Shown here in pieces: positions 19,105-27,291 of a stretch of DNA of 64,000 bases. The notes below the pieces were generated by a model, which was given only the letters and a program-made list of their open reading frames with translations, made no database searches and was not told the origin of the DNA. Both the position numbers and the translations under genes were made by a program. Where the stretch lies: positions 186,001 to 250,000 of the forward strand of contig KB906756.1 in assembly GCA_000381605.1 (NCBI GenBank), given 5' to 3'. The first letter of the stretch is position 1, and each line of letters starts with the position of its first letter. The stretch comes from Acidobacteriaceae bacterium KBS 89 (GTDB lineage Bacteria; Acidobacteriota; Terriglobia; Terriglobales; Acidobacteriaceae).

Positions 19105-20316
19105 TTACATTGCGGGTGGAACGTAAGGGAACGTCTTTCGTGGCTTCGAAGTGACTGATTCCTTGCCGATCCCAAGTTGGATGGGAGTATTCGCCGCGGT
19201 AGAAAACATGACATTGGGTACATTGTCCGTGAGGGAACGACCGTTCCACTCGACGAAGCCAAGCGATGCCTGCGTACCAACTGTGTAAGGAAGCATGTTG
19301 GGAAACAAACGATGCGCGATCTTCTCGGCGTATGCGTGAGGATCTTCAGCCGTACCGTATGCTGCAACCACAGCTCCGATGGACTTGGTAACGTGTGCTC
19401 CATAGGTTGCGAAGTCCGTAGAAGGATGTCCGGCATTCAGGCGATTGCCGAAATCTTCGTCGTACTGAGCGAAAAGCGGAGGCATCATCGGAAGTCCAAC
19501 GCGGTTGATCGAGCGCCATCCGCCTGCATCCGTTGCGAGTGTAGCTACTGCCCATACACCGATCTTCCGGTTGTCGCCCGCACCGGCGAGCAGTTCGGCA
19601 TCGGGCACTTCCAACACGATGGCATACACCGTGTGACCGGCAAACAAGTTGTGCGCTTTGCTCGGATCCCAACCGGTGAGATCCACCTTGGTTCCATCTT
19701 CAAAGGCGTGACCTACAGCATGGAGCACATCCGGCTCGATCCAGAACGGGTCACCCGCGTAGCCGGCCCAGGCACGCAGACCTGACGGCGCGGTTACGGT
19801 CTCATCCGTCATTCCCTGTGCCACGACCGTACCGGCTGCGTGCGGATCGACAGCATCTTTACCACTAATGCGCCGAATGGTGTATTTCTGCTTTCCCTGT
19901 GCATCTCGCTCTTCGAACGTGAGGCGATAGGTGACCTCTTCGACAGCATCGCCGTTGAGATCGACCTTGAACTCGTACATGCCTTCCGGATGATATCCGG
20001 GAATTGGGGGTTTCGCGATGGAGTGGCAGACGTTGATCACGAATGCAGTACCAGTCTCCCCACGGAATATGTAGAGATCGGTGATGTCGAGGCGAACGTC
20101 CTGGCGAGCCATTGGTGAGTCAAGATGATGTGACATGTTTTTCCCCTTTATGTTTGTGGAATCGGATCGGAAGACTGACGAAAGAGCCGAAGCGGCCCGG
20201 GGCAGGCTCATCCCAGCGACCATGGCTGCACCGCCAACTAGAACCCTCCGACGCGACATTTCCTTGATTTGGCTTGTGTCAGGTTCAGGAACATCGTTTT
20301 TTTTGATTGATCGCAT
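19105..20316 (-). CDS. Tat-exported DUF4331 protein
   Basis: The N-terminus carries a twin-arginine signal (MSRRRVLVGGAAMVAG, then a cleavable Ala-rich stretch), so the protein is exported folded, perhaps with a cofactor. The mature part starts with SHHLDSP, close to the SSHREAP start of DUF4331 proteins, and continues with DITDLYIFRG, which is also typical. The function of DUF4331 is not established. The length of 403 residues is normal. ATG 20316 with AGAGGTG upstream is preferred to the GTG at 20328. It is 20 bases downstream of the SDR gene and upstream of the NiCoT permease. Tat export beside a nickel/cobalt permease makes a metal-linked periplasmic role worth testing; this is inference. 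Confidence 0.9.
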   Translation of the reverse strand: MRSIKKNDVPEPDTSQIKEMSRRRVLVGGAAMVAGMSLPRAASALSSVFRSDSTNIKGKNMSHHLDSPMARQDVRLDITDLYIFRGETGTAFVINVCHSIAKPPIPGYHPEGMYEFKVDLNGDAVEEVTYRLTFEERDAQGKQKYTIRRISGKDAVDPHAAGTVVAQGMTDETVTAPSGLRAWAGYAGDPFWIEPDVLHAVGHAFEDGTKVDLTGWDPSKAHNLFAGHTVYAIVLEVPDAELLAGAGDNRKIGVWAVATLATDAGGWRSINRVGLPMMPPLFAQYDEDFGNRLNAGHPSTDFATYGAHVTKSIGAVVAAYGTAEDPHAYAEKIAHRLFPNMLPYTVGTQASLGFVEWNGRSLTDNVPNVMFSTAANTPIQLGIGKESVTSKPRKTFPYVPPAM

Positions 20317-20336
20317 AGCTGCTGTCACCTCTTTGT

Positions 20337-21116
20337 TTATGCCGACATCATCTTGGCAACTGCATCGTTGAAGCCCTTTACCAAGGCGTTGTAGCCCTCG
20401 GTTCCACTTTCAGCGGCAAAGCGCTGCGGCTTGACATTTTCCACGAGGACTTCCGCGACCTCGGGCTGGGCCTGGAGAATCTGCATCGACTCCGTGATGA
20501 AGTCGTTGAGCGGCATCGCCGTCGGATCGCTTGCTTGGCGAGAACCAGTAAGCTCTGTCCGAAGATAGGGTGGCACCAGTTCGATGACCTGTATTCCCGT
20601 CCTGCCCAATTGGTAGCGGAGCGACTCTGTCCAGGAGTGAAGTGCGACCTTGGTCGCCGAATACACAGGCGCAAAAGCCAATGGTGCGAACGCCAATCCA
20701 GACGTCACGTTCATGATGACCGGGTGGCTCTGCTTTGTGAGATGAGGTAGTAGGGCCGAGGTCAGACGGATGGGACCCAGCAGGTTTGTGGTGATGGTGG
20801 CCTCGGGCACCGACAGGTCTTCGGGGTGGTTGACCAGGTTTTCAAGACGCATAATACCCGAATTGTTGATCAACACATTGAGCGCAGGATGCTCGGCAAC
20901 AATCTCCTTCGCGAAAGCAAGGATGGCTCCAGGATCATCAATGTCCAGGGGAATCGAACTCATTCCGGGGTTAGCGCTGGTCGTCTGGTCCAGAACGTCC
21001 TTCCGGCGCCCCGCGATGATGACCTTGTTTCCGAGCTTGTGAAAGGCTTCCGCAAGACCGCGACCGATGCCCGAGCCGCCTCCGGTGATGAGAATAGTGT
21101 TGCCGGTCAGTTGCAT
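20337..21116 (-). CDS. Short-chain dehydrogenase/reductase (DltE-like)
   Basis: A complete 259-residue classical SDR. The cofactor motif ITGGGSGIGRGLAE, NNSGIM, TSGLAFAP with the catalytic Ser, and YSATKVAL with Tyr and Lys are all present. The AGRR after the second strand suggests NADP(H). The overall pattern (ILITGGGSGIGRGLAEAF; PLNDFI near the end) is like the DltE/YciK-type oxidoreductases whose substrate is unknown. AAGGAG precedes ATG 21116. It lies 20 bases upstream of the DUF4331 gene and about 175 bases downstream of the NTF2-like gene. It is intact, unlike the SDR pseudogene at 15890. Confidence 0.93.
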   Translation of the reverse strand: MQLTGNTILITGGGSGIGRGLAEAFHKLGNKVIIAGRRKDVLDQTTSANPGMSSIPLDIDDPGAILAFAKEIVAEHPALNVLINNSGIMRLENLVNHPEDLSVPEATITTNLLGPIRLTSALLPHLTKQSHPVIMNVTSGLAFAPLAFAPVYSATKVALHSWTESLRYQLGRTGIQVIELVPPYLRTELTGSRQASDPTAMPLNDFITESMQILQAQPEVAEVLVENVKPQRFAAESGTEGYNALVKGFNDAVAKMMSA

Positions 21117-21291
21117 AAATGCTGTTCTCCTTCGTAGTGGTTTGTGGGGGTGAGGGGCGAGAGCTATCAGGCCCCATTGAGGTTGCGCACAGAAACGAAA
21201 CTGCGCTCGGCAAACTTGGGTGCGGCATTGTCGATGCCTTGACTGTCTTCGAGGGAACGAGACCGCGATCGACAGCCATGCTCGAGGGGCA

Positions 21292-21744
21292 TCAGCTTAC
21301 GATCGGTGGCTCCGCAGCTTCTTGTATCCCATGGGCTGCCTGAAGGTCGAGATTCTCTGTAACGGCCTGAGAATCTTCATACGCGTCGATATCGACAATC
21401 TTGAACCAACGCATCTCGAGGATGTGTACGCCATAATTCCTGTAAGGGGAACCGTCGATAAGGGTGTCCTTTCCCGACCATCGCATGATGATCGTGGTGA
21501 AATGGGGCAGCCCCTTCACCCAGACGTCGCGGACGGTAAGAGTGAGGCCAGGGCCCAGGCGCCCCAGTCGCTCGAACCAGCGGCGAAGTGCCTCACGGTC
21601 ATGACGCTCACCGCTCAGGGCGTGCGACCCGTAAAAGCGATGATGAATGTTGGGGACACAGTCCTTGACCAAGGCGTCGAAGTCCTTCTGGTTTACTCGT
21701 TCAAAGTTCTTCCTGGCGATCCGCTTCACAATTGCGTGATACAT
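21292..21744 (-). CDS. NTF2/SnoaL-fold small protein
   Basis: A 150-residue protein with the cone-shaped NTF2-like pattern: an N-terminal helix (NFERVNQKDFDALVKDCVPNI), HHRFYG, a helix with EALRRWFERL, then strands (LTLTVRDVWVKG, FTTIIMRWSGKD) and a final WFKIVDIDAY. This fold is used for small-molecule binding or isomerase/cyclase chemistry, but the substrate is unknown. AGAGG precedes the ATG. It starts 19 bases after the STAS gene, so it is second in the proposed sigma-54 operon. Confidence 0.85.
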   Translation of the reverse strand: MYHAIVKRIARKNFERVNQKDFDALVKDCVPNIHHRFYGSHALSGERHDREALRRWFERLGRLGPGLTLTVRDVWVKGLPHFTTIIMRWSGKDTLIDGSPYRNYGVHILEMRWFKIVDIDAYEDSQAVTENLDLQAAHGIQEAAEPPIVS

Positions 21745-21763
21745 GTTGCCTCTCTTTCAGAAT

Positions 21764-22024
21764 TCAACTGCCCAGCTCACGGAACATCCACTCTCTGATG
21801 TACGGCGAACAATGCAACACAGAGATGCCCTCCGCTCGACAAGCGTTGAGAAAGCGAATTCCTTTGAGATCGACAAGGTCCACTTCTTCGAGATCCAACA
21901 TAACCCGTGGTCTGCCGCATGCGATCTCGGCTCTCACCTGATCGAGATGTTCGCACCGCAACTCCCCGCTCAGCCGAATTCGCGTACCGCGCTTACCAGA
22001 AATCCGTTCAATCTTCAGCGTCAT
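21764..22024 (-). CDS. Single-domain STAS protein (anti-anti-sigma-like), no phosphorylatable Ser
   Basis: An 86-residue STAS domain: IRLSGELRCEHLDQVRAEI, then VMLDLEEVDLVDLKGIRFLNACRAEGI. In SpoIIAA-type factors the residue after the Asp is a Ser or Thr that is phosphorylated (DSSG). Here the loop reads DLKG, so classical partner switching by phosphorylation looks impossible. The ATG at 22024 is preferred because the longer TTG frame (22060) starts inside a sigma-54 promoter; transcription from that promoter would begin near 22045. It is the first gene of the proposed operon. Confidence 0.85.
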   Translation of the reverse strand: MTLKIERISGKRGTRIRLSGELRCEHLDQVRAEIACGRPRVMLDLEEVDLVDLKGIRFLNACRAEGISVLHCSPYIREWMFRELGS

Positions 22025-22055
22025 GGGATCCCTGAGTCGTAACTCACCCTGCCAA

Positions 22056-22071
22056 TGCAACTAGCTGGCCA
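22056..22071 (-). promoter_or_regulatory. Sigma-54 (-24/-12) promoter
   Basis: On the minus strand the sequence is TGGCCAGCTAGTTGCA. Against the consensus TGGCACGNNNNTTGCW it matches the whole TGGC block and the whole TTGCA block with exact spacing; only the variable centre differs. The start would fall near 22045, about 21 bases before the STAS ATG. An enhancer-binding protein gene ends about 100 bases upstream on the same strand. Confidence 0.8.
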
Positions 22072-22112
22072 TTTTCAATTCATTGGCGAAATTGGACTTA
22101 GACGATTCGCAA

Positions 22113-22148
22113 TTGCTCAGTTTTGAGCAAATGGTGTTCGATGAGCAA
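22113..22148 (-). promoter_or_regulatory. Putative upstream activating sequence for the enhancer-binding protein
   Basis: A perfect inverted repeat TTGCTCAGTTTTGAGCAA (seven-base arms, four-base spacer, 22113-22130) is followed by a third half-site TGAGCAA at 22142-22148. It lies about 40-75 bases beyond the -24 element, the usual place for a Fis-type enhancer site. No gene occupies this stretch. Confidence 0.65.
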
Positions 22149-22171
22149 TCAGCTGTTGGGAACAGAACGAA

Positions 22172-24271
22172 TCACTTGGATGATTGAACTTTGAATCTGT
22201 ATTTATCGATTCCCAGGCGCTTGATCTTAGCTTCCAGGGTCGCCCTCGGAAGCTTCAGTTTCGTTGCAGCCCCCACAGGCCCTGAAATACAGCCGCAGCT
22301 GTCTGCGAGTGCGGCTTCGATCATCTCCTTCTCCTGCTTGAGCAGCGCGCCATTCAATGTGCCTGTTGGACCTGCAACCTCCGGCTGCTCGCGCTTGAGC
22401 CAGGTCTCGTCCACAAGAAATGTGTCATCCTCGCTCAGGATAACGGCCCGCTCAATTACATTCTGAAGTTCACGAATGTTCCCTGGCCAGTTGTACTCTT
22501 GGAACAGTTTGAGAGTTTCTCTATCGATTGCTTTAAACTTCTTTCCCGATTTCCTCCCGTAGCGATCGACAAAATACTCGACCAGCAATGGGATGTCGTC
22601 TGCTCGTTCTCGCAACGACGGCACGTTGATCGGCACGACGTTGAGCCTGTACAGGAGATCCTGCCGGAACTTGCCTTCAGCAACAAGTTGATTGAGGTCT
22701 CGATGAGTAGCCGCCACTACTCTTAGTTGAACAGGGATCGGCTTGTCGCCGCCCACGCGTTCGATTTCACGCTCTTGCAGCACTCGCAACAATGCGACTT
22801 GTATCTCCGGCGGAACGTCGCCGACTTCATCGAGAAAGATCGTTCCCCCATCGGCAGCCTCAAAGCGCCCCAGACGCCGTTGTGTCGCACCGGTGAAGGC
22901 GCCCTTTTCGTGGCCGAAGAGTTCTGAAGCGATCAACGATGGCGGGATTGCAGAGCAGTTCACGGCAATGAATGCTCGTTTGGCGCGCGTCGATCGCTTG
23001 TGAATGGCACGCGCAATCAACTCCTTGCCTGTACCCGTTTCACCAAGAATCAATACGGTGGAATCTGACGGCGCCACCTTGCCAACTTGGGAGAGCACAC
23101 TGCGCAATGCTGGGGAGGATCCGACGATGTCCTCGAACATCGAGGTGCGCTCGATCTGTTCCCGCAACGCCAGACTTTCATTCCGTGATCGCTCTTCCGC
23201 TTCGGCTAACCGGCTATTGATCGCAGTTACCTCGTCGTATTTCAGAGCATTCTTCAGAGTGATCGCAATCTGGTTTGCCACCTGGTCGAGAAACTCGACA
23301 TCTTGCCCCGCAAAAGCGTATTCCCGTCGACTGATCAACTGCAGCACACCCAATGCTCGCCCCTCGCTCATCAAAGGGAGAAAGCAACCGGACTCTGTCC
23401 CTTCGTTTTGGACGATGGTGGAAAAAGTTCTGAATGCCTCTGAATTCCAATTGGTTTTCACCTCTGAGAAGCTATTCAGCACCACGGCTTTGCTCCTGCG
23501 ATAGGCAAGGCCGGCGGCCGATCCCTCAACAGGAAAGATCGTGCCTTCCTTGAAGTACCCCCTGCCTTCGGGGAAGTCGATCAAATGCTGGCGCAACGTC
23601 CCATCAGAGGCCTCCGGTAATGCCAACCCGACGCACTCGCATTTGAACAGGCGTCGAAGGTCACTTGAAATGGCTTGAAAGACCTGGCGCAGTCCGGATT
23701 GGTCAGCGACTCGATTGTTGAGATCCAGCAGCAATCGAAGGCCATCTCTCTCCCGAACTACATGTGCGAGACGTTCTCGCTCGGGATCTGTCTGCGCATT
23801 TCCAGTCTGTTCACGATCGGCGAGCTCGCGAAAGACGATGTACTTGAACACCGCTTGGCCGGAGATGCAGAGAGGTCCTTCGAGGAGATGAGTCTCAAAT
23901 CGCTGGCCCCCTTTGCGCACGCATTCGAACTCGCTGCAAACGGTCTCTGCGTGAGACATCGATGCAGCTAACTGCTCGGCTTCATCCCGAAGGTCCGGAG
24001 GAACAATGAGCGACGAGAGAACCGTACCGATGATCTCCTCCGGCGCGTAACCAAACATGCGGACAAATTCCCGGTTTGCCCGCACTACGCGACGCCTTTC
24101 GTCGACCAAAACGATGGCCTCTGGCACCTGCTCGAAGAACTCGTTGAGAAGTGCGCAAGGGCCTATCCCGGTATTGATTTGAATCTGAGGTGGAAGCCCG
24201 GGTTCAGACGAGGACATATCGCCCTCCGAGGAAGCAATGGTCGTAATCCGCTTCACTTTAGTATGATACAT
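22172..24271 (-). CDS. Sigma-54-dependent enhancer-binding protein, PAS-GAF-AAA+-Fis HTH
   Basis: A 699-residue activator of sigma-54 RNA polymerase, architecture like FhlA/NorR relatives. It has a PAS domain (about 35-150; [21 protein letters not shown]), a GAF domain (about 200-350), then a central AAA+ domain (about 385-620). The AAA+ part has Walker A GETGTGKE, the sigma-54-contacting GAFTGA loop, Walker [11 protein letters not shown] and [10 protein letters not shown]-terminal Fis-type helix-turn-helix ([21 protein letters not shown]) binds DNA. No receiver domain is present, so it probably senses a ligand or redox state through PAS/GAF. The start ATG 24271 has AGGGA upstream; the TTG at 24295 is less likely. 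A matching promoter and inverted repeat follow its stop, so its main target is very likely the STAS-to-NiCoT operon. Confidence 0.96.
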   Translation of the reverse strand: MYHTKVKRITTIASSEGDMSSSEPGLPPQIQINTGIGPCALLNEFFEQVPEAIVLVDERRRVVRANREFVRMFGYAPEEIIGTVLSSLIVPPDLRDEAEQLAASMSHAETVCSEFECVRKGGQRFETHLLEGPLCISGQAVFKYIVFRELADREQTGNAQTDPERERLAHVVRERDGLRLLLDLNNRVADQSGLRQVFQAISSDLRRLFKCECVGLALPEASDGTLRQHLIDFPEGRGYFKEGTIFPVEGSAAGLAYRRSKAVVLNSFSEVKTNWNSEAFRTFSTIVQNEGTESGCFLPLMSEGRALGVLQLISRREYAFAGQDVEFLDQVANQIAITLKNALKYDEVTAINSRLAEAEERSRNESLALREQIERTSMFEDIVGSSPALRSVLSQVGKVAPSDSTVLILGETGTGKELIARAIHKRSTRAKRAFIAVNCSAIPPSLIASELFGHEKGAFTGATQRRLGRFEAADGGTIFLDEVGDVPPEIQVALLRVLQEREIERVGGDKPIPVQLRVVAATHRDLNQLVAEGKFRQDLLYRLNVVPINVPSLRERADDIPLLVEYFVDRYGRKSGKKFKAIDRETLKLFQEYNWPGNIRELQNVIERAVILSEDDTFLVDETWLKREQPEVAGPTGTLNGALLKQEKEMIEAALADSCGCISGPVGAATKLKLPRATLEAKIKRLGIDKYRFKVQSSK

Positions 24272-24371
24272 ATCGTCTTCCCTTGAAAACTCCAATGTTA
24301 ATGTCGATTACATTGAATTCGATGGATGTGACTACTCCCCGGATGCAGAAAACTTCGCAGGGTCTTTCAGA

Positions 24372-24989
24372 TCAGTTGTAGGGTTGATCTACAAAACGCT
24401 CGAGGATCGGCCGCAATTGTTCCAAAGTTCGGCTCTTTCCGGCGGCGCTACTAAGCGCGCCGTCCTGATCGAGTCCTGCCAGTCCATGTACAAGCGCCCA
24501 GGCGGAGACCGCACGCAACTCTGCGAGTTCCGGCGTGCGTTCATACTGCTGCGCGAGACCAACAATCACTCCGAAACCGTTCCTTGCCGAGCGCTCGATT
24601 TCGGGATATTTAGATCTATCGAGACCAGACTGAAACATTACACTGAAGTAATCCGCATGGTTTCGCGCGAAGCGCAAATAAGCCATTCCAGACTCGACAA
24701 TCTGTTCTCGAAGGTTGCCAACCTTTTCAACGGATTTGCGTATTTCGCGCTCAAGAAGCTCATATCCATCGCGGGCGATCTCTGCGAGCAACGCATCTTT
24801 ATCGTGGAAATGACGATAAGGCGCGGCAACCGAGACACCGGCGAGCCGCGACGCCTCGTTCACTGAAAAACCTCTCGGGCCCCGATCTCTCACAAGACGA
24901 AGCGCCGCCTGCTTGAGACTGGTCTTCAGGTCGCCGTGGTGGTATTCGCCTTTCGCCTTACGCAGGACTTTAGCCTTTTTGACGGGCAA
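24372..24989 (-). CDS. TetR-family transcriptional regulator
   Basis: A 205-residue repressor. The N-terminal DNA-binding helix-turn-helix is clear: GEYHHGDLKTSLKQAALRLV, then FSVNEASRLAGVSVAAPYRHFHDKDALL. The C-terminal half is an alpha-helical ligand domain (YLRFARNHADYFSVMF, AVSAWALVHGLAGL) of the kind seen in TetR_C_13 regulators. TTG at 24989 with AGGAGG four bases upstream gives a normal length; the frame extends further but without family sequence. A perfect palindrome sits 14 bases upstream, so it probably represses itself. It stands upstream of, and on the same strand as, the enhancer-binding protein gene, about 100 bases away. Confidence 0.92.
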   Translation of the reverse strand: MPVKKAKVLRKAKGEYHHGDLKTSLKQAALRLVRDRGPRGFSVNEASRLAGVSVAAPYRHFHDKDALLAEIARDGYELLEREIRKSVEKVGNLREQIVESGMAYLRFARNHADYFSVMFQSGLDRSKYPEIERSARNGFGVIVGLAQQYERTPELAELRAVSAWALVHGLAGLDQDGALSSAAGKSRTLEQLRPILERFVDQPYN

Positions 24990-25002
24990 AGAGCCTCCTG
25001 CC

Positions 25003-25019
25003 CACCATTGTAAATGGTG
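25003..25019 (-). promoter_or_regulatory. Palindromic operator, probably for the adjacent TetR protein
   Basis: The sequence CACCATTGTAAATGGTG is a perfect inverted repeat with seven-base arms and a three-base centre, 14 bases before the regulator's start. Its size and position fit autoregulation by a TetR dimer. Confidence 0.6.
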
Positions 25020-25480
25020 CTTACATCGTTCCCTGAGGGTGCGTGTTACACGTTCCGAAGAGAGTATTAGGCAGAGCAAATCAAACCTAGGATTTTCAAC
25101 GATTGTGTCTCCCTACATAGCGGCCCTAGGTTTCTGCGATCTTTCATGGGGCGTCAACGAGCGCATTATCGCCAAGTCACCAACGGACAATGGAACACCC
25201 GACACATGACCGAAAAGTCGGTTTCTCGGACAAGTGGTTCCTGAAGTTCCTTGAAAACGGAGTTTTCGGAAACTACGGTGTAAATTGCCCCCGGTCAGAC
25301 GCTTGGGGTTGAGATAGGTCGAACCGGGTGTTGTACCACTCTCTAGGGGCATACCTACCATGCAGAGAGATGCGCTGAACAGCTGGGGCTTCATAATCTC
25401 CATGCCCACAACAGGAGCCTCTGATTCGGCAAAAATGCCTGAGCCACGTCCTTGCTCCGAAAATCGCGGGACGTGATGGC

Positions 25481-25744
25481 ATAAGACCAAGGTCCGATTG
25501 CACCTTGGCCAGATTCAACTTAGGCATTTTCTCCAGCGACGATTAGCGGATACTCCCGAGCTTAAGTACTCCGACGAAGACGATAAGACCTTGGTCCCAT
25601 TAACAGGAACAGCCCGCTCTCGGCAGGGACGATCTATGCGGATCACAATGATTACTGTCCATCTCATCCTCCAAAATGGAGAACCAGCTGCATTGAACTC
25701 TGCGAGTTTGACCGCTCCGCGTTGTATAGGACCAAGGTCCAATT
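25481..25744 (-). repeat. Three copies of a 19-base motif in a gene-free region
   Basis: The interval 25020-25836 has no convincing gene. Within it, ATARGACCWWGGTCCNATT occurs at 25481-25499, 25583-25601 and 25726-25744, always in the same orientation. Each core (GACCWWGGTC) is itself an inverted repeat, as for a dimeric regulator's site. The copies are about 102 and 143 bases apart. What they control is unclear: the nearest genes are the TetR gene (start 24989) and the 3' end of the DUF1501 gene. Confidence 0.6.
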
Positions 25745-25836
25745 GTTCTGTTGTGGGCAAGCAGACTACTATTCAGCTCTAATCGAACGAGTGCCTTCCG
25801 AAGGGCCCTTCATCCTGTAGCGACGAACTGTCCCGG

Positions 25837-27186
25837 TTAGACAAACCCTAGGTTTGTGGTTGGGAAGCTCCCGATATTCGGGAAGATCGCCGACAATTGA
25901 GATGACGTCACGCCAAACCACTGGGCCAGAGTCGCAGCATACTGCACGCTTCCCGTAGTTGGCACCCAGCGCCCGTTGGTTCCCGAATCGTCTGGGCCAG
26001 CTAGCTTCAATGTCGGGAACGTCCCATACATCTGTCCACCCTTCACCGCACCGCCCAGTACGATATGGTGCGCGCCCCACGCATGGTCGGTGCCTGTGTT
26101 CGAGTTCGGCTGGAATGTCCGGCTGAAGTCCGACATAGTAAACGTCGTCACATTATTCGACACATTCAGCTCTTGGGTCGCCTGATAAAATGCAGCCAGC
26201 GCAGGCGAGATTGATGCCAATAGCTGCCCCTGCAGGCTCAATTCATCCGAATGCGTATCAAAGTTCCCAATCCCTGCAAAGAAGATCTGCCGCGAAACCC
26301 CAAGCGCCGCCCGGACCTGAATGATCTGCGCAATTTGCTTCAACTGCGACGCCAACGCGTTGTTTGCAGGAAAAACCGTCTGCAGCGCTGGTACTGAAGA
26401 GGTCGCGGCCGTCAGGACCTTGGCGTAGTTGTAGGCGTTGCTGGTGATCGTATTGTCCGCCTGCACCAGCGAAAGACCCGAGTCAAACTGTAGCAGCGCC
26501 TGCGCCGTGGCCTGCTGCGCCGCACACTCCGTCGCACCCTCGCCGCACGCGGCGCCGCCAAGGTTTCCCGGGCTCACCGACACCGGCGTGCTCGCCGCAC
26601 CATTGCAGAACAGCGTGTCGCCCGCCACAGACGTAATCATCGGCACTTGCCCGCCCGGGTTGTAGCTCGTCGTCAGAGTGTCTGCGATCCGACCCGCCCA
26701 TCCTGTCGATGTCGCCGCACTCTGCGACGCGTTCTGCCACTCCAGTTGTTGATCCGGGTGCGAGAAGAGATTGGTGGGCAGTATTCCGCCCGCCTGATAC
26801 TGCGCCTTCGTCGTCGGAGCAATCAACGTCCCAACATTGGTCACCAGCGCCGCCACCTTGCTGTCGAACAACTTCGCAATGTCGGGCAGGTTTGGATTCA
26901 GCGAAAAGTTTGGGGCCTGCGCAAGTTGAATCAGTCCACCTGTTCCCGTCTGTGGAAGGGCCAGCGGCCCGCGAACAGCCTCATAGTTCGCATACCCGGT
27001 CGTATCAAACGGCACCAGGGTGTTATTCGAATCGTTCCCACCGAACAGGAAGACGCACACCAGGGCCTTGTAGTCCGCCGCCCCTTGCGCCAGAGAATTC
27101 AATGCGCCGAACGGCCGCAAACCCGCCGCATTCCCAGCCGCAGCCAACGACGCATCCCTGATAAAGCTTCGCCGATTAACACGCAT
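25837..27186 (-). CDS. Tat-exported DUF1501 protein
   Basis: A 449-residue secreted protein of the DUF1501 family, related to sulfatase/alkaline-phosphatase-type folds but without proven activity. The N-terminus has a twin-arginine signal (VNRRSFIRDASLAAAG). DUF1501 hallmarks follow: LVCVFLFGGNDSNNTLVPFD, NFDTHSDE, FTMSDFSRTFQPN and TDHAWGAHHIVLGG. ATG 27186 with GAGG upstream is chosen. It lies about 105 bases downstream of the DUF1800 gene on the same strand; the two families are regularly found as a pair in Acidobacteria and Planctomycetes, so they probably form one operon and work together outside the inner membrane. Confidence 0.94.
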   Translation of the reverse strand: MRVNRRSFIRDASLAAAGNAAGLRPFGALNSLAQGAADYKALVCVFLFGGNDSNNTLVPFDTTGYANYEAVRGPLALPQTGTGGLIQLAQAPNFSLNPNLPDIAKLFDSKVAALVTNVGTLIAPTTKAQYQAGGILPTNLFSHPDQQLEWQNASQSAATSTGWAGRIADTLTTSYNPGGQVPMITSVAGDTLFCNGAASTPVSVSPGNLGGAACGEGATECAAQQATAQALLQFDSGLSLVQADNTITSNAYNYAKVLTAATSSVPALQTVFPANNALASQLKQIAQIIQVRAALGVSRQIFFAGIGNFDTHSDELSLQGQLLASISPALAAFYQATQELNVSNNVTTFTMSDFSRTFQPNSNTGTDHAWGAHHIVLGGAVKGGQMYGTFPTLKLAGPDDSGTNGRWVPTTGSVQYAATLAQWFGVTSSQLSAIFPNIGSFPTTNLGFV

Positions 27187-27291
27187 TCTGAAACCTCGAT
27201 TCCACAGCACAGCTTCCGGTTCTCGAACTTCTGGGGGGTACGTCTCAGCTGCGCTCCAGACTTGTTGCTCGTGTCGCTTGGTAATGTTCTT

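Noticed and set aside
17967..19436. Long upstream extension of the NiCoT frame
   Set aside because: The extra 136 residues overlap the DUF4331 coding end and lack family sequence; ATG 19028 has a good ribosome site.
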